Assembly (NCBI RefSeq): GCF_900996235.1
Contig: NZ_CAAJGM010000285.1
Coordinates: 62,001-126,000 of the forward strand
Direction of reading: 5' to 3'
Length of the DNA stretch: 64,000 bases
From: Paraburkholderia sp. BCC1885
GTDB lineage: Bacteria; Pseudomonadota; Gammaproteobacteria; Burkholderiales; Burkholderiaceae
Under the pieces are notes generated by a model. That model was given only the letters and a program-made list of their open reading frames with translations. It was not told the DNA's origin and did not search any database. Every line of letters begins with the position of its first letter. Position 1 is the stretch's first letter. The position numbers were made by a program, and so were the translations under genes. Shown here one piece after another: positions 25,964-35,208 of the stretch.

Positions 25964-26036
25964 CGTTTCTTGTTCTTGCTGTCAAAAGTTGCGCCGGAGC
26001 CGTTGCGCGGTGGTGTCCAGCTCCGGCGCAACCGCA

Positions 26037-27251
26037 TCACAGCGGTTTGTCGTACATGTACCGGCGCGACCACGGCAAGGTCTTCGCGCTGCGTCCCGCC
26101 TTGCGGCACACCACCTGATAGATCGACACGTCGTCGTTTTCGAAGGCATACGCGCAGCCGGCCAGATACACGCGCCAGATGCGGAATTTCTCGTCATCGA
26201 CCAGTGTGCGGGCTTTTTCCGCGTGGTTCTCGAAATTCTCCGCCCAGATATCGAGCGTGTGCGCATAGTGACGGCGCAGACTTTCGACGTCAACCGCTTC
26301 GAGGCCGCCGCGCTGCATCGATTCGAGCGCGAGGCTGATATGCGGCAGCTCGCCGTCCGGGAACACGTAGCGGTCGATAAACTCGCCGCCGCCAAGCGAC
26401 GTCTCGCCGCTATCCGCATCGGATGACGTGATGCCGTGGTTCATGGCAATGCCGTCGTCCACCAGCAGGTCGTGGATCTTCTGGAAGTAGCCCGGCAGGT
26501 TCTTGCGCCCGACGTGCTCGAACATGCCCACGCTCGTGATGCGGTCGAACTGGCCTTCGAGGTCGCGGTAGTCCTGCAGGCGGATCTCGATCTTGTCCTC
26601 GAGCCCGGCGGCTTTCACGCGCGCGGTCGCCAGATCGAACTGGTTTTGCGACAGCGTGATGCCCAGACACTGCGCGCCGAATTTCGACGCCGCCCGCATT
26701 ACCAGCGCGCCCCAGCCGCAGCCGATGTCGAGCAGACGCTGACCGGGTTGCAACTGGATCTTGGTGAGGATGTGGTCGATCTTCTTGATTTGCGCGGTGG
26801 CGAGATCTTCATCGCCATTTTCGAAGTACGCACACGAGTACACCATGTTCTCGTCGAGCCATAACTGATAGAACTCGTTCGAGACGTCGTAGTGATACTG
26901 AATGGCCTTCTTGTCCGACGACTTCGAGTGATTGAAGTAGCGTCGCACGCGTGCCAGCTTGCTGGCGCTCGTGACCGTGTTACGGGCCAGCGAGTAGCCG
27001 ACGTTGATGATGTCCGACAGCTTGCCTTCGATGTCGATCTTGCCCTTCACGTATGCCTCGCCGAGATTGTCGAGGCTCGGTTCGAGCAGGTACGGCAGCG
27101 CCGTCGCGCTTTTCACGTGCAGCGTGACCCGGGGCGCGGCAAACTGCCCAAAGTCGTGTTGCTGACCATCCCACAGCACTAAACGAGCGGGTAGATTCGC
27201 CTTGGTCCTGACTTCTTCCACCCACTGCGCCAGCTTCTTCTCCCAGAACAT
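26037..27251 (-). CDS. cfa: Cyclopropane-fatty-acyl-phospholipid synthase
   Basis: This 404-residue enzyme uses S-adenosylmethionine to convert cis double bonds of membrane phospholipid chains to cyclopropane rings, a stationary-phase and acid-stress change. It has the SAM-binding motif LLDIGCGWGALVMRA, the ITSVGMFEHVG segment and the catalytic-region CAYFENGDEDLATAQ. An N-terminal lipid-binding part (GEAYVKGKIDIEG) is complete. It stands alone, separated by about 150 bases from pdxH. Confidence 0.94.
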   Translation of the reverse strand: MFWEKKLAQWVEEVRTKANLPARLVLWDGQQHDFGQFAAPRVTLHVKSATALPYLLEPSLDNLGEAYVKGKIDIEGKLSDIINVGYSLARNTVTSASKLARVRRYFNHSKSSDKKAIQYHYDVSNEFYQLWLDENMVYSCAYFENGDEDLATAQIKKIDHILTKIQLQPGQRLLDIGCGWGALVMRAASKFGAQCLGITLSQNQFDLATARVKAAGLEDKIEIRLQDYRDLEGQFDRITSVGMFEHVGRKNLPGYFQKIHDLLVDDGIAMNHGITSSDADSGETSLGGGEFIDRYVFPDGELPHISLALESMQRGGLEAVDVESLRRHYAHTLDIWAENFENHAEKARTLVDDEKFRIWRVYLAGCAYAFENDDVSIYQVVCRKAGRSAKTLPWSRRYMYDKPL

Positions 27252-27401
27252 GTGATTTCTCCGTGTCCGATGAAATACAAAGCAAAGCTATTCAGGTCGC
27301 TGCGTGCCGTAGCGTGACTCCTGGGCCTCGATGGCCGCGCGACCTTGGCCGGTGCGCGCGCTGCTTCTATGGCAGCCCGGGCGCGCCGGCGTTGAGATAG
27401 T

Positions 27402-28043
27402 TCAGGGCGATAGCCGGGCGATCTGCCAGTCGCCGCCTTCTACCGCACGCGTGTAGAGCAGCCGGTCATGAAGACGCGACGGTCTACCTTGCCAGAATTC
27501 TATTGCGTCGGGAATCAGGCGATAGCCGCCCCAATGCGGCGGACGCGGCGGATGCTCGCCGTACTTCGCGCTGATTTCCCGTTCCCGTGCTTCTAATACG
27601 GTACGGCTTTCGATTACCTGACTTTGTTCCGATGCCCACGCGCCGATGCGCGAACCGAGCGGCCGCGACTCGTAGTACCGATCGCTTTCGGCGGCGCTCA
27701 CCTTGACGACGGTGCCTTCGATGCGCACCTGGCGCTCCAGTTCGATCCAGTAAAACAGCAGGCTCGCGTGCGGATTGTCCGCCAGCTCGCGGCCTTTACG
27801 GCTTTCGTAATTGGTGAAAAACACAAAGCCGCGTTCGTCGACGCCTTTCACCAGCACGATTCGGGCCGAAGGGCGGCCGCGCGAATCGACGGTGGCGAGC
27901 GTCATCGTGTTCGGCTCGGGTAGTTGGGCTTCGATTGCCTGGGCAAACCATGCGTCGAATTGACGGAAGGGATTGCGATCGGCATCCGCTGCGTCCAATG
28001 AACCCAGCGAATAGTTTTTCCGAAGGTCGGCAAGTGATGTCAT
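27402..28043 (-). CDS. pdxH: Pyridoxamine 5'-phosphate oxidase
   Basis: This 213-residue FMN enzyme oxidises pyridoxine or pyridoxamine 5'-phosphate to pyridoxal 5'-phosphate. The segments RIVLVKGVDERGFVFFTNYESRKG (FMN and substrate site, residues 61-84; only key positions named here: Arg, Lys, Tyr), SRIGAWASEQSQ and the C-terminal IEFWQGRPSRLHDR are diagnostic. Length is normal. It diverges from tcdA. Confidence 0.95.
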   Translation of the reverse strand: MTSLADLRKNYSLGSLDAADADRNPFRQFDAWFAQAIEAQLPEPNTMTLATVDSRGRPSARIVLVKGVDERGFVFFTNYESRKGRELADNPHASLLFYWIELERQVRIEGTVVKVSAAESDRYYESRPLGSRIGAWASEQSQVIESRTVLEAREREISAKYGEHPPRPPHWGGYRLIPDAIEFWQGRPSRLHDRLLYTRAVEGGDWQIARLSP

Positions 28044-28393
28044 GTTCTTATGCGAACGCTACAGTTCGGCCAGTATAACTAAGGAACAAATTTCCTGCGT
28101 GCCGCATGACAGGGTGCGAGGCACCCCGGGGCGGCGCATGCGGGGCTTGCGCGTGGGATGGCACGCGATCAGGCAAAATAGCGGATCGGCGCGTGCAAAT
28201 GTTTATCCGCTTTGTTTCCAGTAGGGATTTATTTGCGCCGCGACAGATTTTGTCTGATTTTTAATTTGCTTCGAAGTCACCGCGTTGTTGTCTTTGCGTA
28301 GTTTGCTTTGTAGTTTCATTTTGCGCCAATAGCTTTTAGCCACCGCTTTGATCGCTTTTCGCTACTTTTATCCGCTTTAGACGAGTCCCGCCC
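28044..28393. other. AT-rich divergent gap between pdxH and tcdA
   Basis: This 350-bp gap becomes markedly AT-rich from about 28200, with repeated short runs such as GCTTTTAGCC, CGCTTTGATCGC and GCTTTAGAC. It must hold both promoters. No convincing gene or RNA was found, and a 60-codon open frame at 28042-28224 has no coding character. Confidence 0.5.
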
Positions 28394-29254
28394 ATGTCCA
28401 CACCGAGTTTCACCACGCTTTCTGATGTGACCGCCTCCGGTGGCGTTGAAGCCGCCGATCACGCGCGGCGCTTCGGCGGCGTCGCGCGGCTGTATGGCGC
28501 GCCCGCGCTCACGGCGTTCGAGCGTGCCCGGGTCGCGGTGATCGGGATTGGCGGCGTGGGCTCGTGGGTCGCCGAGGCGTTGGCCCGCAGCGCGATCGGC
28601 TCGCTGACCCTGATCGACCTGGACAACGTCGCCGAAAGCAACACCAACCGGCAGATCCACGCGCTCGACGGCAACTACGGCAAGCCGAAGGTGGACGCGA
28701 TGGCCGAGCGCATCGCGCAAATCAACCCGCTATGCGACGTGAGGCTGGTGGAGGACTTCATCGAGCCGGATAACTTCGCCGCGGTGCTGGGCGGCGGCTT
28801 CGATTACGTGATTGATGCCATCGACAGCGTGCGGACCAAGACCGCGCTGATCGCCTGGTGTGTCGAACAGAAGCAGCCGTTGATCACGGTAGGCGGCGCG
28901 GGCGGCCAGCTCGACCCGACGCGTATCCGCATCGACGATCTGGCGCTGACGATTCAGGACCCGCTGCTTTCGAAGGTGCGGGCGCAGTTACGCAAGCAAC
29001 ACGGTTTCCCGCGCGGCCCGAAGGCGAAGTTCAAGGTGAGCGCGGTGTATTCGGACGAGCCGCTGATCTACCCGGAAGCAGCCGTCTGCGATATCGACGG
29101 GGACGCCGAGCACGTCGCGACGTCGCCTAACGTGGCCGGCCCGGTTGGTTTGAACTGCGCGGGATTCGGTTCAAGCGTGTGCGTGACGGCGAGCTTTGGA
29201 TTCGCCGCCGCCGCGCATGTGCTGCGCGCGCTCGCGCAGCGCGCGGCGGGGTGA
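28394..29254 (+). CDS. tcdA: tRNA threonylcarbamoyladenosine dehydratase
   Basis: This 286-residue E1-like (ThiF/MoeB fold) enzyme dehydrates t6A37 in ANN-decoding tRNAs to the cyclic ct6A form. It has the ATP-binding motif IGIGGVGSWVAEALARS, the NTNRQIHAL segment, and VGGAGGQLDPTRI. A catalytic-type Cys is in NCAGFGSSVC. This is the long form (CsdL/TcdA) rather than the small ThiF of thiamine synthesis. It is convergent with the thioredoxin-TPR gene, 17 bases away. Confidence 0.93.
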   Translation: MSTPSFTTLSDVTASGGVEAADHARRFGGVARLYGAPALTAFERARVAVIGIGGVGSWVAEALARSAIGSLTLIDLDNVAESNTNRQIHALDGNYGKPKVDAMAERIAQINPLCDVRLVEDFIEPDNFAAVLGGGFDYVIDAIDSVRTKTALIAWCVEQKQPLITVGGAGGQLDPTRIRIDDLALTIQDPLLSKVRAQLRKQHGFPRGPKAKFKVSAVYSDEPLIYPEAAVCDIDGDAEHVATSPNVAGPVGLNCAGFGSSVCVTASFGFAAAAHVLRALAQRAAG

Positions 29255-29271
29255 GGCGGGCTTCACCCGGA

Positions 29272-30120
29272 TCAGAACAGCGCCGCGCTCAGCTTGCGCC
29301 GCCATTGCGCCACGACTTCCGGCTGATGCGCTGCAAGATCGAACACTGACAGCATGGTCTTGCGGCCGATGTCGTCGCGGAAGGTCCGGTCGCGCTGCAC
29401 GATGGCCAGCAGATGCTCCAGCGCGCCCGCGTAGTTGCGCCGCGCAATCAGCGCGCTGGCGAGGTCGAAGCGGGCTTCGAGATCGCCCGGCTCAGCGGTG
29501 ACGCGGGCTTCCAGTGCGTCGGTGGGCGGCAGGTCGGCGGCGGCATCCAAGGCGTCCAGACTTGTCTTGATCGCATTGAAGCGGGCGTCGATTCCTTGCG
29601 TGGTTTTCGGCGACAGCAGATCGACCTCGTTGCGCGCTTCGTCGGTGCGGTTGTCTTCCAGCAGCAGCTCGATCAGGTCCATACGCGCCTCGTCGAAGCC
29701 CGGGTCGTAAGCGAGGGCGGCCTTGAGCGCGTCGTAGGCGTCTTCGCGGCGGCCTTCGGCGAGCGCGGCCTGCGCTTCGGCGCGGGCCGCGTCGGCACCT
29801 TGGGGTACGAGGCGGTCGAGGAACGCGCGGATCTGGCCTTCCGGCAGCACGCCGATAAACTGGTCGACCGGTTGGCCGTCGGCAAACGCCATGACGTGCG
29901 GAATGCTGCGCACCTGAAAATGCGCGGCCAGTTCCTGATTTTCGTCGACGTTCACTTTGACGAGCCGCCATTTGCCGGCATATTCCGCTTCGAGTCTCTC
30001 CAGCATCGGGCCGAGCGTCTTGCACGGTCCGCACCACGGCGCCCAGAAATCGACCAGCACCGGCGCAAGCGTCGAAGCGGTGATGACGTCTTTTTCGAAA
30101 GTGGCCAGGGTTGTTTCCAT
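29272..30120 (-). CDS. cnoX: Thioredoxin-TPR protein (CnoX/YbbN-like co-chaperone)
   Basis: This 282-residue protein has an N-terminal thioredoxin domain with an intact WCGPC active site (FWAPWCGPCKTLGPML) and C-terminal tetratricopeptide-like repeats (ALAEGRREDAYDALKAAL, then about 170-280). In E. coli the relative CnoX (YbbN) holds unfolding proteins under chlorine stress and passes them to GroEL. There the CXXC is SXXC, whereas here both cysteines are present, so it may also have redox activity. The ATG at 30120 has a GAGGAC site; upstream frame to 30180 would overlap the pirin gene. Confidence 0.85.
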   Translation of the reverse strand: METTLATFEKDVITASTLAPVLVDFWAPWCGPCKTLGPMLERLEAEYAGKWRLVKVNVDENQELAAHFQVRSIPHVMAFADGQPVDQFIGVLPEGQIRAFLDRLVPQGADAARAEAQAALAEGRREDAYDALKAALAYDPGFDEARMDLIELLLEDNRTDEARNEVDLLSPKTTQGIDARFNAIKTSLDALDAAADLPPTDALEARVTAEPGDLEARFDLASALIARRNYAGALEHLLAIVQRDRTFRDDIGRKTMLSVFDLAAHQPEVVAQWRRKLSAALF

Positions 30121-30176
30121 TGCGTCCTCGTCGATATAACTGTTCGGGCTTATAGATGGGGGCGAATGCGCCGGCT

Positions 30177-31058
30177 TCAATGCGACTGGCGTTCAGGCAG
30201 CGGAATCCACTCCGTCTCGCCGGGCACCTTGCCCATTTCCTGAGCGGCCCAGGCCAGCTTGGCCCGGTCGATTTTCTCGCGCGAACTGGCGACGAAATTC
30301 CATTCGATGAAGCGCTCGCCGTCCAGCTTTTCGCCGCCGAGCAGCATGACGGTGGCACCGCCGCTGCTGGCGAGCGTCACGGTTTCGTCGAGCGCCAGCA
30401 CGGCCATCTGGCCGGCTTCCAGCGGCGTGCCGTCGATCTCCAGATCGCCCTCCACGAGGTAGACGCCGCGTTCCTCGTGTTCGGGTTCGAGCGCGAACGC
30501 GCCGCCCGGCGTGAAGTGAGCGGCGACATACAGGGTGCCCGAGAAGGTCGTCACCGGCGCGGTCTGGCCGAACGCGGTGCCGGCGATCACGCGCAGCCTG
30601 ACGCCATTGCGCTCGATTTCCGGCAACGTGGCGGCGGCGTGATGCTCGAAGGACGGTTCGACCTCTTCCGCTTCCAGCGGCAGCGCGACCCAGGTCTGGA
30701 TGCCGTGCATCGTCTGCCCGGTGGCGCGGCTTTCGGGCGGCGTGCGTTCCGAATGGACGATGCCGCGGCCGGCGGTCATCCAGTTGACGTCGCCGGGGAC
30801 GATTTTCTGCTCTGAGCCGAGGCTGTCGCGATGCATGATCTCGCCTTCGAACAGATAAGTGACGGTGGCGAGGCCGATATGCGGATGCGGGCGCACGTCG
30901 AGCCCTTTGCCCGGCTCGAGGGTGGCCGGTCCCATGTGGTCGAAGAAGATGAACGGCCCGATCAGCCGCGCCGCCAGCGCCGGCAGGACGCGGCGCACGG
31001 TCAGGCTGCCGACGTCGCGCAAGTGGGGCTTGAGGACCGCTTTGATCGAGGAGGACAT
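30177..31058 (-). CDS. Pirin family protein
   Basis: This 293-residue bicupin protein belongs to the pirin family, some members of which have quercetinase activity. The metal-binding cupin motif is visible as VRPHPHIGLATVTYLFEGE and later GDVNWMTAGRGIVHSE, and a second cupin follows (LYVAAHFTPGGAF). The substrate cannot be told from sequence. It lies upstream of the thioredoxin-TPR gene on the same strand, 56 bases apart. Confidence 0.88.
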   Translation of the reverse strand: MSSSIKAVLKPHLRDVGSLTVRRVLPALAARLIGPFIFFDHMGPATLEPGKGLDVRPHPHIGLATVTYLFEGEIMHRDSLGSEQKIVPGDVNWMTAGRGIVHSERTPPESRATGQTMHGIQTWVALPLEAEEVEPSFEHHAAATLPEIERNGVRLRVIAGTAFGQTAPVTTFSGTLYVAAHFTPGGAFALEPEHEERGVYLVEGDLEIDGTPLEAGQMAVLALDETVTLASSGGATVMLLGGEKLDGERFIEWNFVASSREKIDRAKLAWAAQEMGKVPGETEWIPLPERQSH

Positions 31059-31193
31059 GGGCAGGCTCGCGGGGTGGGGGATGGGGTCATTCTACTGTTG
31101 TGGGCGGGATGGTGCTGTTTGGGATGCGGCCGGCGCCAAAAAGCAAAAACGGCCGCACGCGGCGGCCGTTCTGCTTCCTCGACGCGAGGCGCC

Positions 31194-32792
31194 TCACGTC
31201 ATGCGGTTCTTCGCCAGCGGCGGATTCGCCGCGAAATATCGCTTGATGCCCTTCATGATCGCGGTCGCCATCTGATCGCGATAGGCGTCGTCGTTGAGGT
31301 GCGTTTCTTCTTCCGGGTTGCTGATGAAGGCTGTCTCGACGAGGATGGACGGGATATCCGGCGCCTTCAGCACCGCAAATCCGGCCTGTTCGACCGAACC
31401 CTTGTGCAGCTTGTTGATGCCGCCAATTTCGTTGAGCACGAAGTTGCCGTAGCGCATCGAATCGCGGATCTGCGCGGTGGTCGACATATCGAATAGCGCG
31501 CGATTCACCGCCGCGTCGTCCGATTTGATGTTGATGCCGCCGATCTGATCCGACGAGTTTTCCTTGTCCGCCATCCAGCGCGCCGCGGCACTCGAGGCGC
31601 CGTGCTCCGACAGCGCGAACACCGATGAGCCGCGTGCCAGCGGCGTGGTAAACGCGTCCGCGTGGATCGACACGAACAGGTCCGCGCCGACGCGCCGCGC
31701 TTTTTGCACGCGCACGTTGAGCGGCACGAAGAAGTCGTCGTCGCGCGTCATCATCGAGCGCATGTTGGGCTGCGCATCGATTTTCGCGCGCAGCTTTTTG
31801 GCGATGTCGAGCGCGATGTGCTTCTCGTAAGTGCCCGCGCTGCCGATTGCGCCCGGGTCCTCGCCGCCGTGGCCCGGGTCGATCGCCACGGTCAGCAGGC
31901 GCACGGTGTTGTTCTTGCCGGACTTCGGCGTGGTGAAGGCGTAAGTGTCGTCGCCGCCGTCGTCGTTGTTGCCGCTGCCGTTGGTGTTGCTGTTATTGCG
32001 CGCCAGCGCGCCCGCTGCTGCCGGCTTGCCGGGCACGGGAAGCGGCGCCGGCGCCTGGGCAAGCGCGCGCGGCGCGAGAATCGGCGGCACGGGCGTGCTG
32101 TGAAGCTGCGGATGCGGCGCTTCGGGCGCACTGCCGTTGTCCTGCGCGTAGCGGTCGAAAAATGCTTCGCTGTTGTCCGCGGCGGGCGGCGTGGTGCCTG
32201 GGCCGCTCAGCGTGCTCGGCGGCGGCGAGCTGTTTTGCGCGTTGTTTTCGTCGAGGCGCTGCTGCTTGTGCTCGCTCTGCGCGAGCAGATCCATCATCGG
32301 ATCCGGCGCGACGGCGGGATACAGGTCGAATACCAGCCGGTATTTGTACGAGCCGACCGGCGGCAACGTGAACACCTGCGGCTTGACCGAGCCTTTCAGG
32401 TCGAACACCATCCGCACCACATGCGGTTGATATTGGCCGACCCGTACCGCCTGGATCTGCGGGTCGTTTGGCGTGATCTTCGAGACGAGGTCCTTGAGCG
32501 CCTGGTCGAGATCGAGACCGTTCAGGTCCACCACCAGCCGGTCGGGGCCTTGCAGCAGTTGCTGGGTGTTCTGCAGCGGCTGATCGGATTCGATCGTCAC
32601 GCGCGTGTAGTCGCGCGCCGGCCAGACCCGCACGCCGAGCACCGAGCTGGCCCAGGCGAGGCGCGGGCCGACGAGGCCGAGCATGAGTGTCGAGGCGCCC
32701 GCGCGCAGAATCTGCCGGCGCCGCCAGTTATGGCTCGCGGTGGCGGCGGACTCGATCGAGCGGAATGGTTTGATCAACATCTTTCTAGACAT
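31194..32792 (-). CDS. amiC: N-acetylmuramoyl-L-alanine amidase, AmiC type, Tat-exported
   Basis: This 532-residue periplasmic zinc hydrolase cleaves the amide between MurNAc and the stem peptide, chiefly at the septum. The N-terminus has a twin-arginine signal (WRRRQILRAGASTLMLGLVG). An AMIN domain (about 50-150) is followed by a long Pro/Ala/Asn/Ser-rich linker (about 165-320, with NNSNTNGSGNNDDGGDD) and the Amidase_3 catalytic domain with VAIDPGHGGEDPGAIG and FVSIHADAF. The ATG at 32792 has an AGGAAAA site and overlaps tsaE by 19 bases, so it is probably translationally coupled to it. Confidence 0.93.
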   Translation of the reverse strand: MSRKMLIKPFRSIESAATASHNWRRRQILRAGASTLMLGLVGPRLAWASSVLGVRVWPARDYTRVTIESDQPLQNTQQLLQGPDRLVVDLNGLDLDQALKDLVSKITPNDPQIQAVRVGQYQPHVVRMVFDLKGSVKPQVFTLPPVGSYKYRLVFDLYPAVAPDPMMDLLAQSEHKQQRLDENNAQNSSPPPSTLSGPGTTPPAADNSEAFFDRYAQDNGSAPEAPHPQLHSTPVPPILAPRALAQAPAPLPVPGKPAAAGALARNNSNTNGSGNNDDGGDDTYAFTTPKSGKNNTVRLLTVAIDPGHGGEDPGAIGSAGTYEKHIALDIAKKLRAKIDAQPNMRSMMTRDDDFFVPLNVRVQKARRVGADLFVSIHADAFTTPLARGSSVFALSEHGASSAAARWMADKENSSDQIGGINIKSDDAAVNRALFDMSTTAQIRDSMRYGNFVLNEIGGINKLHKGSVEQAGFAVLKAPDIPSILVETAFISNPEEETHLNDDAYRDQMATAIMKGIKRYFAANPPLAKNRMT

Positions 32793-33343
32793 GCTTTTCC
32801 TGATTCGCTGTACGCCCGGGCAATGAGCAGCCGGCCGTCGCCATCCACATCGAGCGAGAAAACGAGATCCGGCACGCCGAGCAGGCTGCCCGCGCGCTGC
32901 GGCCATTCGACGAGGCAAACCGCGCCGCTGTCGAAGTACTCGCGAAAGCCGGCGTCGGCCCATTCGGCCGGATCGGTGAACCGGTACAGATCGAAGTGAT
33001 AGAGCTCAAGTTCCCCATCGGGTGTTTGCACCGCGTAGGGTTCGACGAGCGTATAGGTGGGACTGCGCACCCGCCCGGTGTGTCCGAGGCCGCGCAGGGT
33101 GGCGCGCACGAGGGTGGTTTTGCCGGCGCCGAGGTCGCCGGTCAATTGCACCTGCAGGCCCTGGAAGCCCGGGATGGCGGCGTTGCTGTCATGCACCCGT
33201 TGCGCGGCGTTGCGCGTGCTCTCGATCGCCTCTGCGAAGCGCACGCCGAACGCACTGGTGGCGGCTTCGTCCGCGAGCGCGAACTGGCGTTCGAGCAGGA
33301 CGGCAGCGGGCGGTTGGATCGGGAGATCGGAGTTGTCGGGCAT
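32774..33343 (-). CDS. tsaE: tRNA threonylcarbamoyladenosine biosynthesis ATPase
   Basis: This 189-residue P-loop protein is a partner of TsaB and TsaD in making t6A37 on tRNA. Walker A is GDLGAGKTTLVR (about residue 70), followed by the family's SPTYTLVEPY and the YHFDLYRFTDPAEW segment. The C-terminus is a little longer than usual. It starts 17 bases from the divergent queG start and overlaps amiC. This tsaE-amiC order is common in Proteobacteria. Confidence 0.95.
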   Translation of the reverse strand: MPDNSDLPIQPPAAVLLERQFALADEAATSAFGVRFAEAIESTRNAAQRVHDSNAAIPGFQGLQVQLTGDLGAGKTTLVRATLRGLGHTGRVRSPTYTLVEPYAVQTPDGELELYHFDLYRFTDPAEWADAGFREYFDSGAVCLVEWPQRAGSLLGVPDLVFSLDVDGDGRLLIARAYSESGKACLERC

Positions 33344-33360
33344 TCTCGTAAAATGGCGTG

Positions 33361-34632
33361 ATGAACCGAAGTCCGGAGTCCCCCGTTTCCTGCACGCCTG
33401 CGTCCGATGACGATGCGCCCGCCCTGCGTCACTACGATGAAGCGGCGCTGGCGACGCTTGCCCTGCGCATCAAGGCGTGGGGCCGCGAACTAGGTTTCGG
33501 GGCGGTCGGTATCAGCGACACCGATCTCTCCGCTGCCGAGGCGAATCTTGCTGCATGGCTCGAAGAGGGCTGCCACGGCGAGATGGATTATATGGCTAAA
33601 CATGGGATGAAACGCGCGCGTCCCGCAGAGCTTGTGGCCCATACGCGACGCGTGATCAGCGCGCGCATGGCCTATTTGCCGGCGTCATTGCCGGCTCACG
33701 GATGGTCCGCGCAAGAGCACAGCGAGCCGGCCGCAAACCCCGGCCAGCAGGGGCGCAACTGGCGCGCGGAGGAACACGCACGGCTTGCCGATCCCGCGGC
33801 GGCGGTGGTGTCGATCTACGCGCGGGGTCGCGATTATCACAAGGTGATGCGTAATCGTTTGCAACAACTTGCCGAGAAAATCGAAGCGGAAATCGGCGCC
33901 TACGGTTACCGCGTGTTCACCGATTCCGCCCCGGTTCTCGAGGTCGAGCTGGCGCAAAAGGCGGCCCTCGGCTGGCGCGGCAAGCATACGTTGCTGCTGC
34001 AGCGCGATGCCGGCTCGCTGTTCTTCCTCGGCGAAATCTTTGTCGACGTGCCGTTGCCGACCGATGCCGAAACCTCTCCGGACGATGCCCCGCAGACTCC
34101 CGGGTCCCATTGCGGCAGTTGCACGCGCTGTATCGATGCCTGCCCGACCCGCGCGATCGTCGCGCCTTACAAGGTCGACGCGCGCCTGTGCATTTCCTAT
34201 CTGACCATCGAACTGAAAGGCAGTATTCCACTGGAATTGCGCCCGCTGATCGGCAATCGCGTGTATGGCTGCGACGATTGCCAGCTGGTGTGTCCATGGA
34301 ACAAGTTCGCGCAGGCCGCGCCGGTTGCCGATTTCGACGTGCGGCACGGACTCGATCGCGCGACGCTGGTGGATCTGTTCGGCTGGAGCGCCGAGGACTT
34401 CGACACGCGCATGCAGGGCAGCGCGATTCGTCGCATCGGCTACGAACGCTGGCTGCGCAATCTGGCGGTCGGCATGGGCAATGCGCTGCGGGCCGATCCG
34501 GCGAGCATCGCCGAGGACGCGCGGGCCGCGATTGTCGACGCCTTGCGCGGGCGCGCGAACGATCCGTCGCCGCTCGTGCGCGAGCATGTCGAATGGGCGC
34601 TTGAAGCGGCCTCGGCAGGCGGCGTACAGTAG
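33361..34632 (+). CDS. queG: Epoxyqueuosine reductase
   Basis: This 423-residue cobalamin-dependent iron-sulfur enzyme reduces epoxyqueuosine to queuosine at the wobble base of GUN tRNAs. Two [4Fe-4S] motifs are present: HCGSCTRCIDACPTRAI and YGCDDCQLVCPWN. N-terminal GFGAVGISDTDLSAAEANL is typical. A segment around residues 110-140 (HSEPAANPGQQGRNW) is a modest insertion. The ATG at 33361 is used; a GTG one codon before is equally open. A TAAAAT -10-like box ends seven bases before the ATG, suggesting a nearly leaderless transcript. Confidence 0.94.
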   Translation: MNRSPESPVSCTPASDDDAPALRHYDEAALATLALRIKAWGRELGFGAVGISDTDLSAAEANLAAWLEEGCHGEMDYMAKHGMKRARPAELVAHTRRVISARMAYLPASLPAHGWSAQEHSEPAANPGQQGRNWRAEEHARLADPAAAVVSIYARGRDYHKVMRNRLQQLAEKIEAEIGAYGYRVFTDSAPVLEVELAQKAALGWRGKHTLLLQRDAGSLFFLGEIFVDVPLPTDAETSPDDAPQTPGSHCGSCTRCIDACPTRAIVAPYKVDARLCISYLTIELKGSIPLELRPLIGNRVYGCDDCQLVCPWNKFAQAAPVADFDVRHGLDRATLVDLFGWSAEDFDTRMQGSAIRRIGYERWLRNLAVGMGNALRADPASIAEDARAAIVDALRGRANDPSPLVREHVEWALEAASAGGVQ

Positions 34633-34737
34633 CGGGATTCGTGGCGCGGCGGCGCGTCGCGCTTCAGTCTCCGTCGCAGTACCGGTTCGGTGAGGGCCGC
34701 TTCAGCGAGTGGGATAAGCAAATCGGGCAGGCCCATC

Positions 34738-35208
34738 ATGTTCAACGCAGTCATCGACGCACCGTTCGGCAAGGTCGGCATCCGGCACGACGCGCAGACC
34801 GTGCGCGAGATCGTCTATTTGCCGGAATCGGCGCGCAACGTCGCGCCCGATACGCCGTTGGCGAAGCAGGCGGCGCAGCAGATCGAGCGCTATCTGGAGC
34901 GCGCGTCGGCGGCTTTCGATCTGCCGCTGGCGTCCGTTGGCACCGCATTTCAGCGGCGCGTGTGGGCGGCCATCAACGAGATTCCGCCCGGCGTGGTGCT
35001 GACGTATGGGCAGCTCGCGCGGCAGATCGGCAGCGTGCCGCGCGCAGTCGGCCAGGCGTGCGGGTCGAACTATTTTCCGCTGGTGATTCCGTGTCACCGC
35101 GTGGTGTCGTCAAGCGGCCTGGGCGGCTTTGCGCATCACGCGGACGACGATTTTTTCCGCAACGTGAAGCGCTGGCTGCTGGCGCATGAAGGTGTGCCCT
35201 ACGCATGA
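34738..35208 (+). CDS. ogt: Methylated-DNA--protein-cysteine methyltransferase
   Basis: This 156-residue protein transfers the methyl group from O6-methylguanine to its own cysteine in FPLVIPCHRVVSSSG. It has the preceding RVWAAINEIPPGVVLTYGQLA helix and lacks an Ada-type N-terminal domain, so it is the stand-alone form. The ATG at 34738 fits the family; the frame is open to 34690. Its stop overlaps the xerD start as ATGA. Confidence 0.93.
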   Translation: MFNAVIDAPFGKVGIRHDAQTVREIVYLPESARNVAPDTPLAKQAAQQIERYLERASAAFDLPLASVGTAFQRRVWAAINEIPPGVVLTYGQLARQIGSVPRAVGQACGSNYFPLVIPCHRVVSSSGLGGFAHHADDDFFRNVKRWLLAHEGVPYA

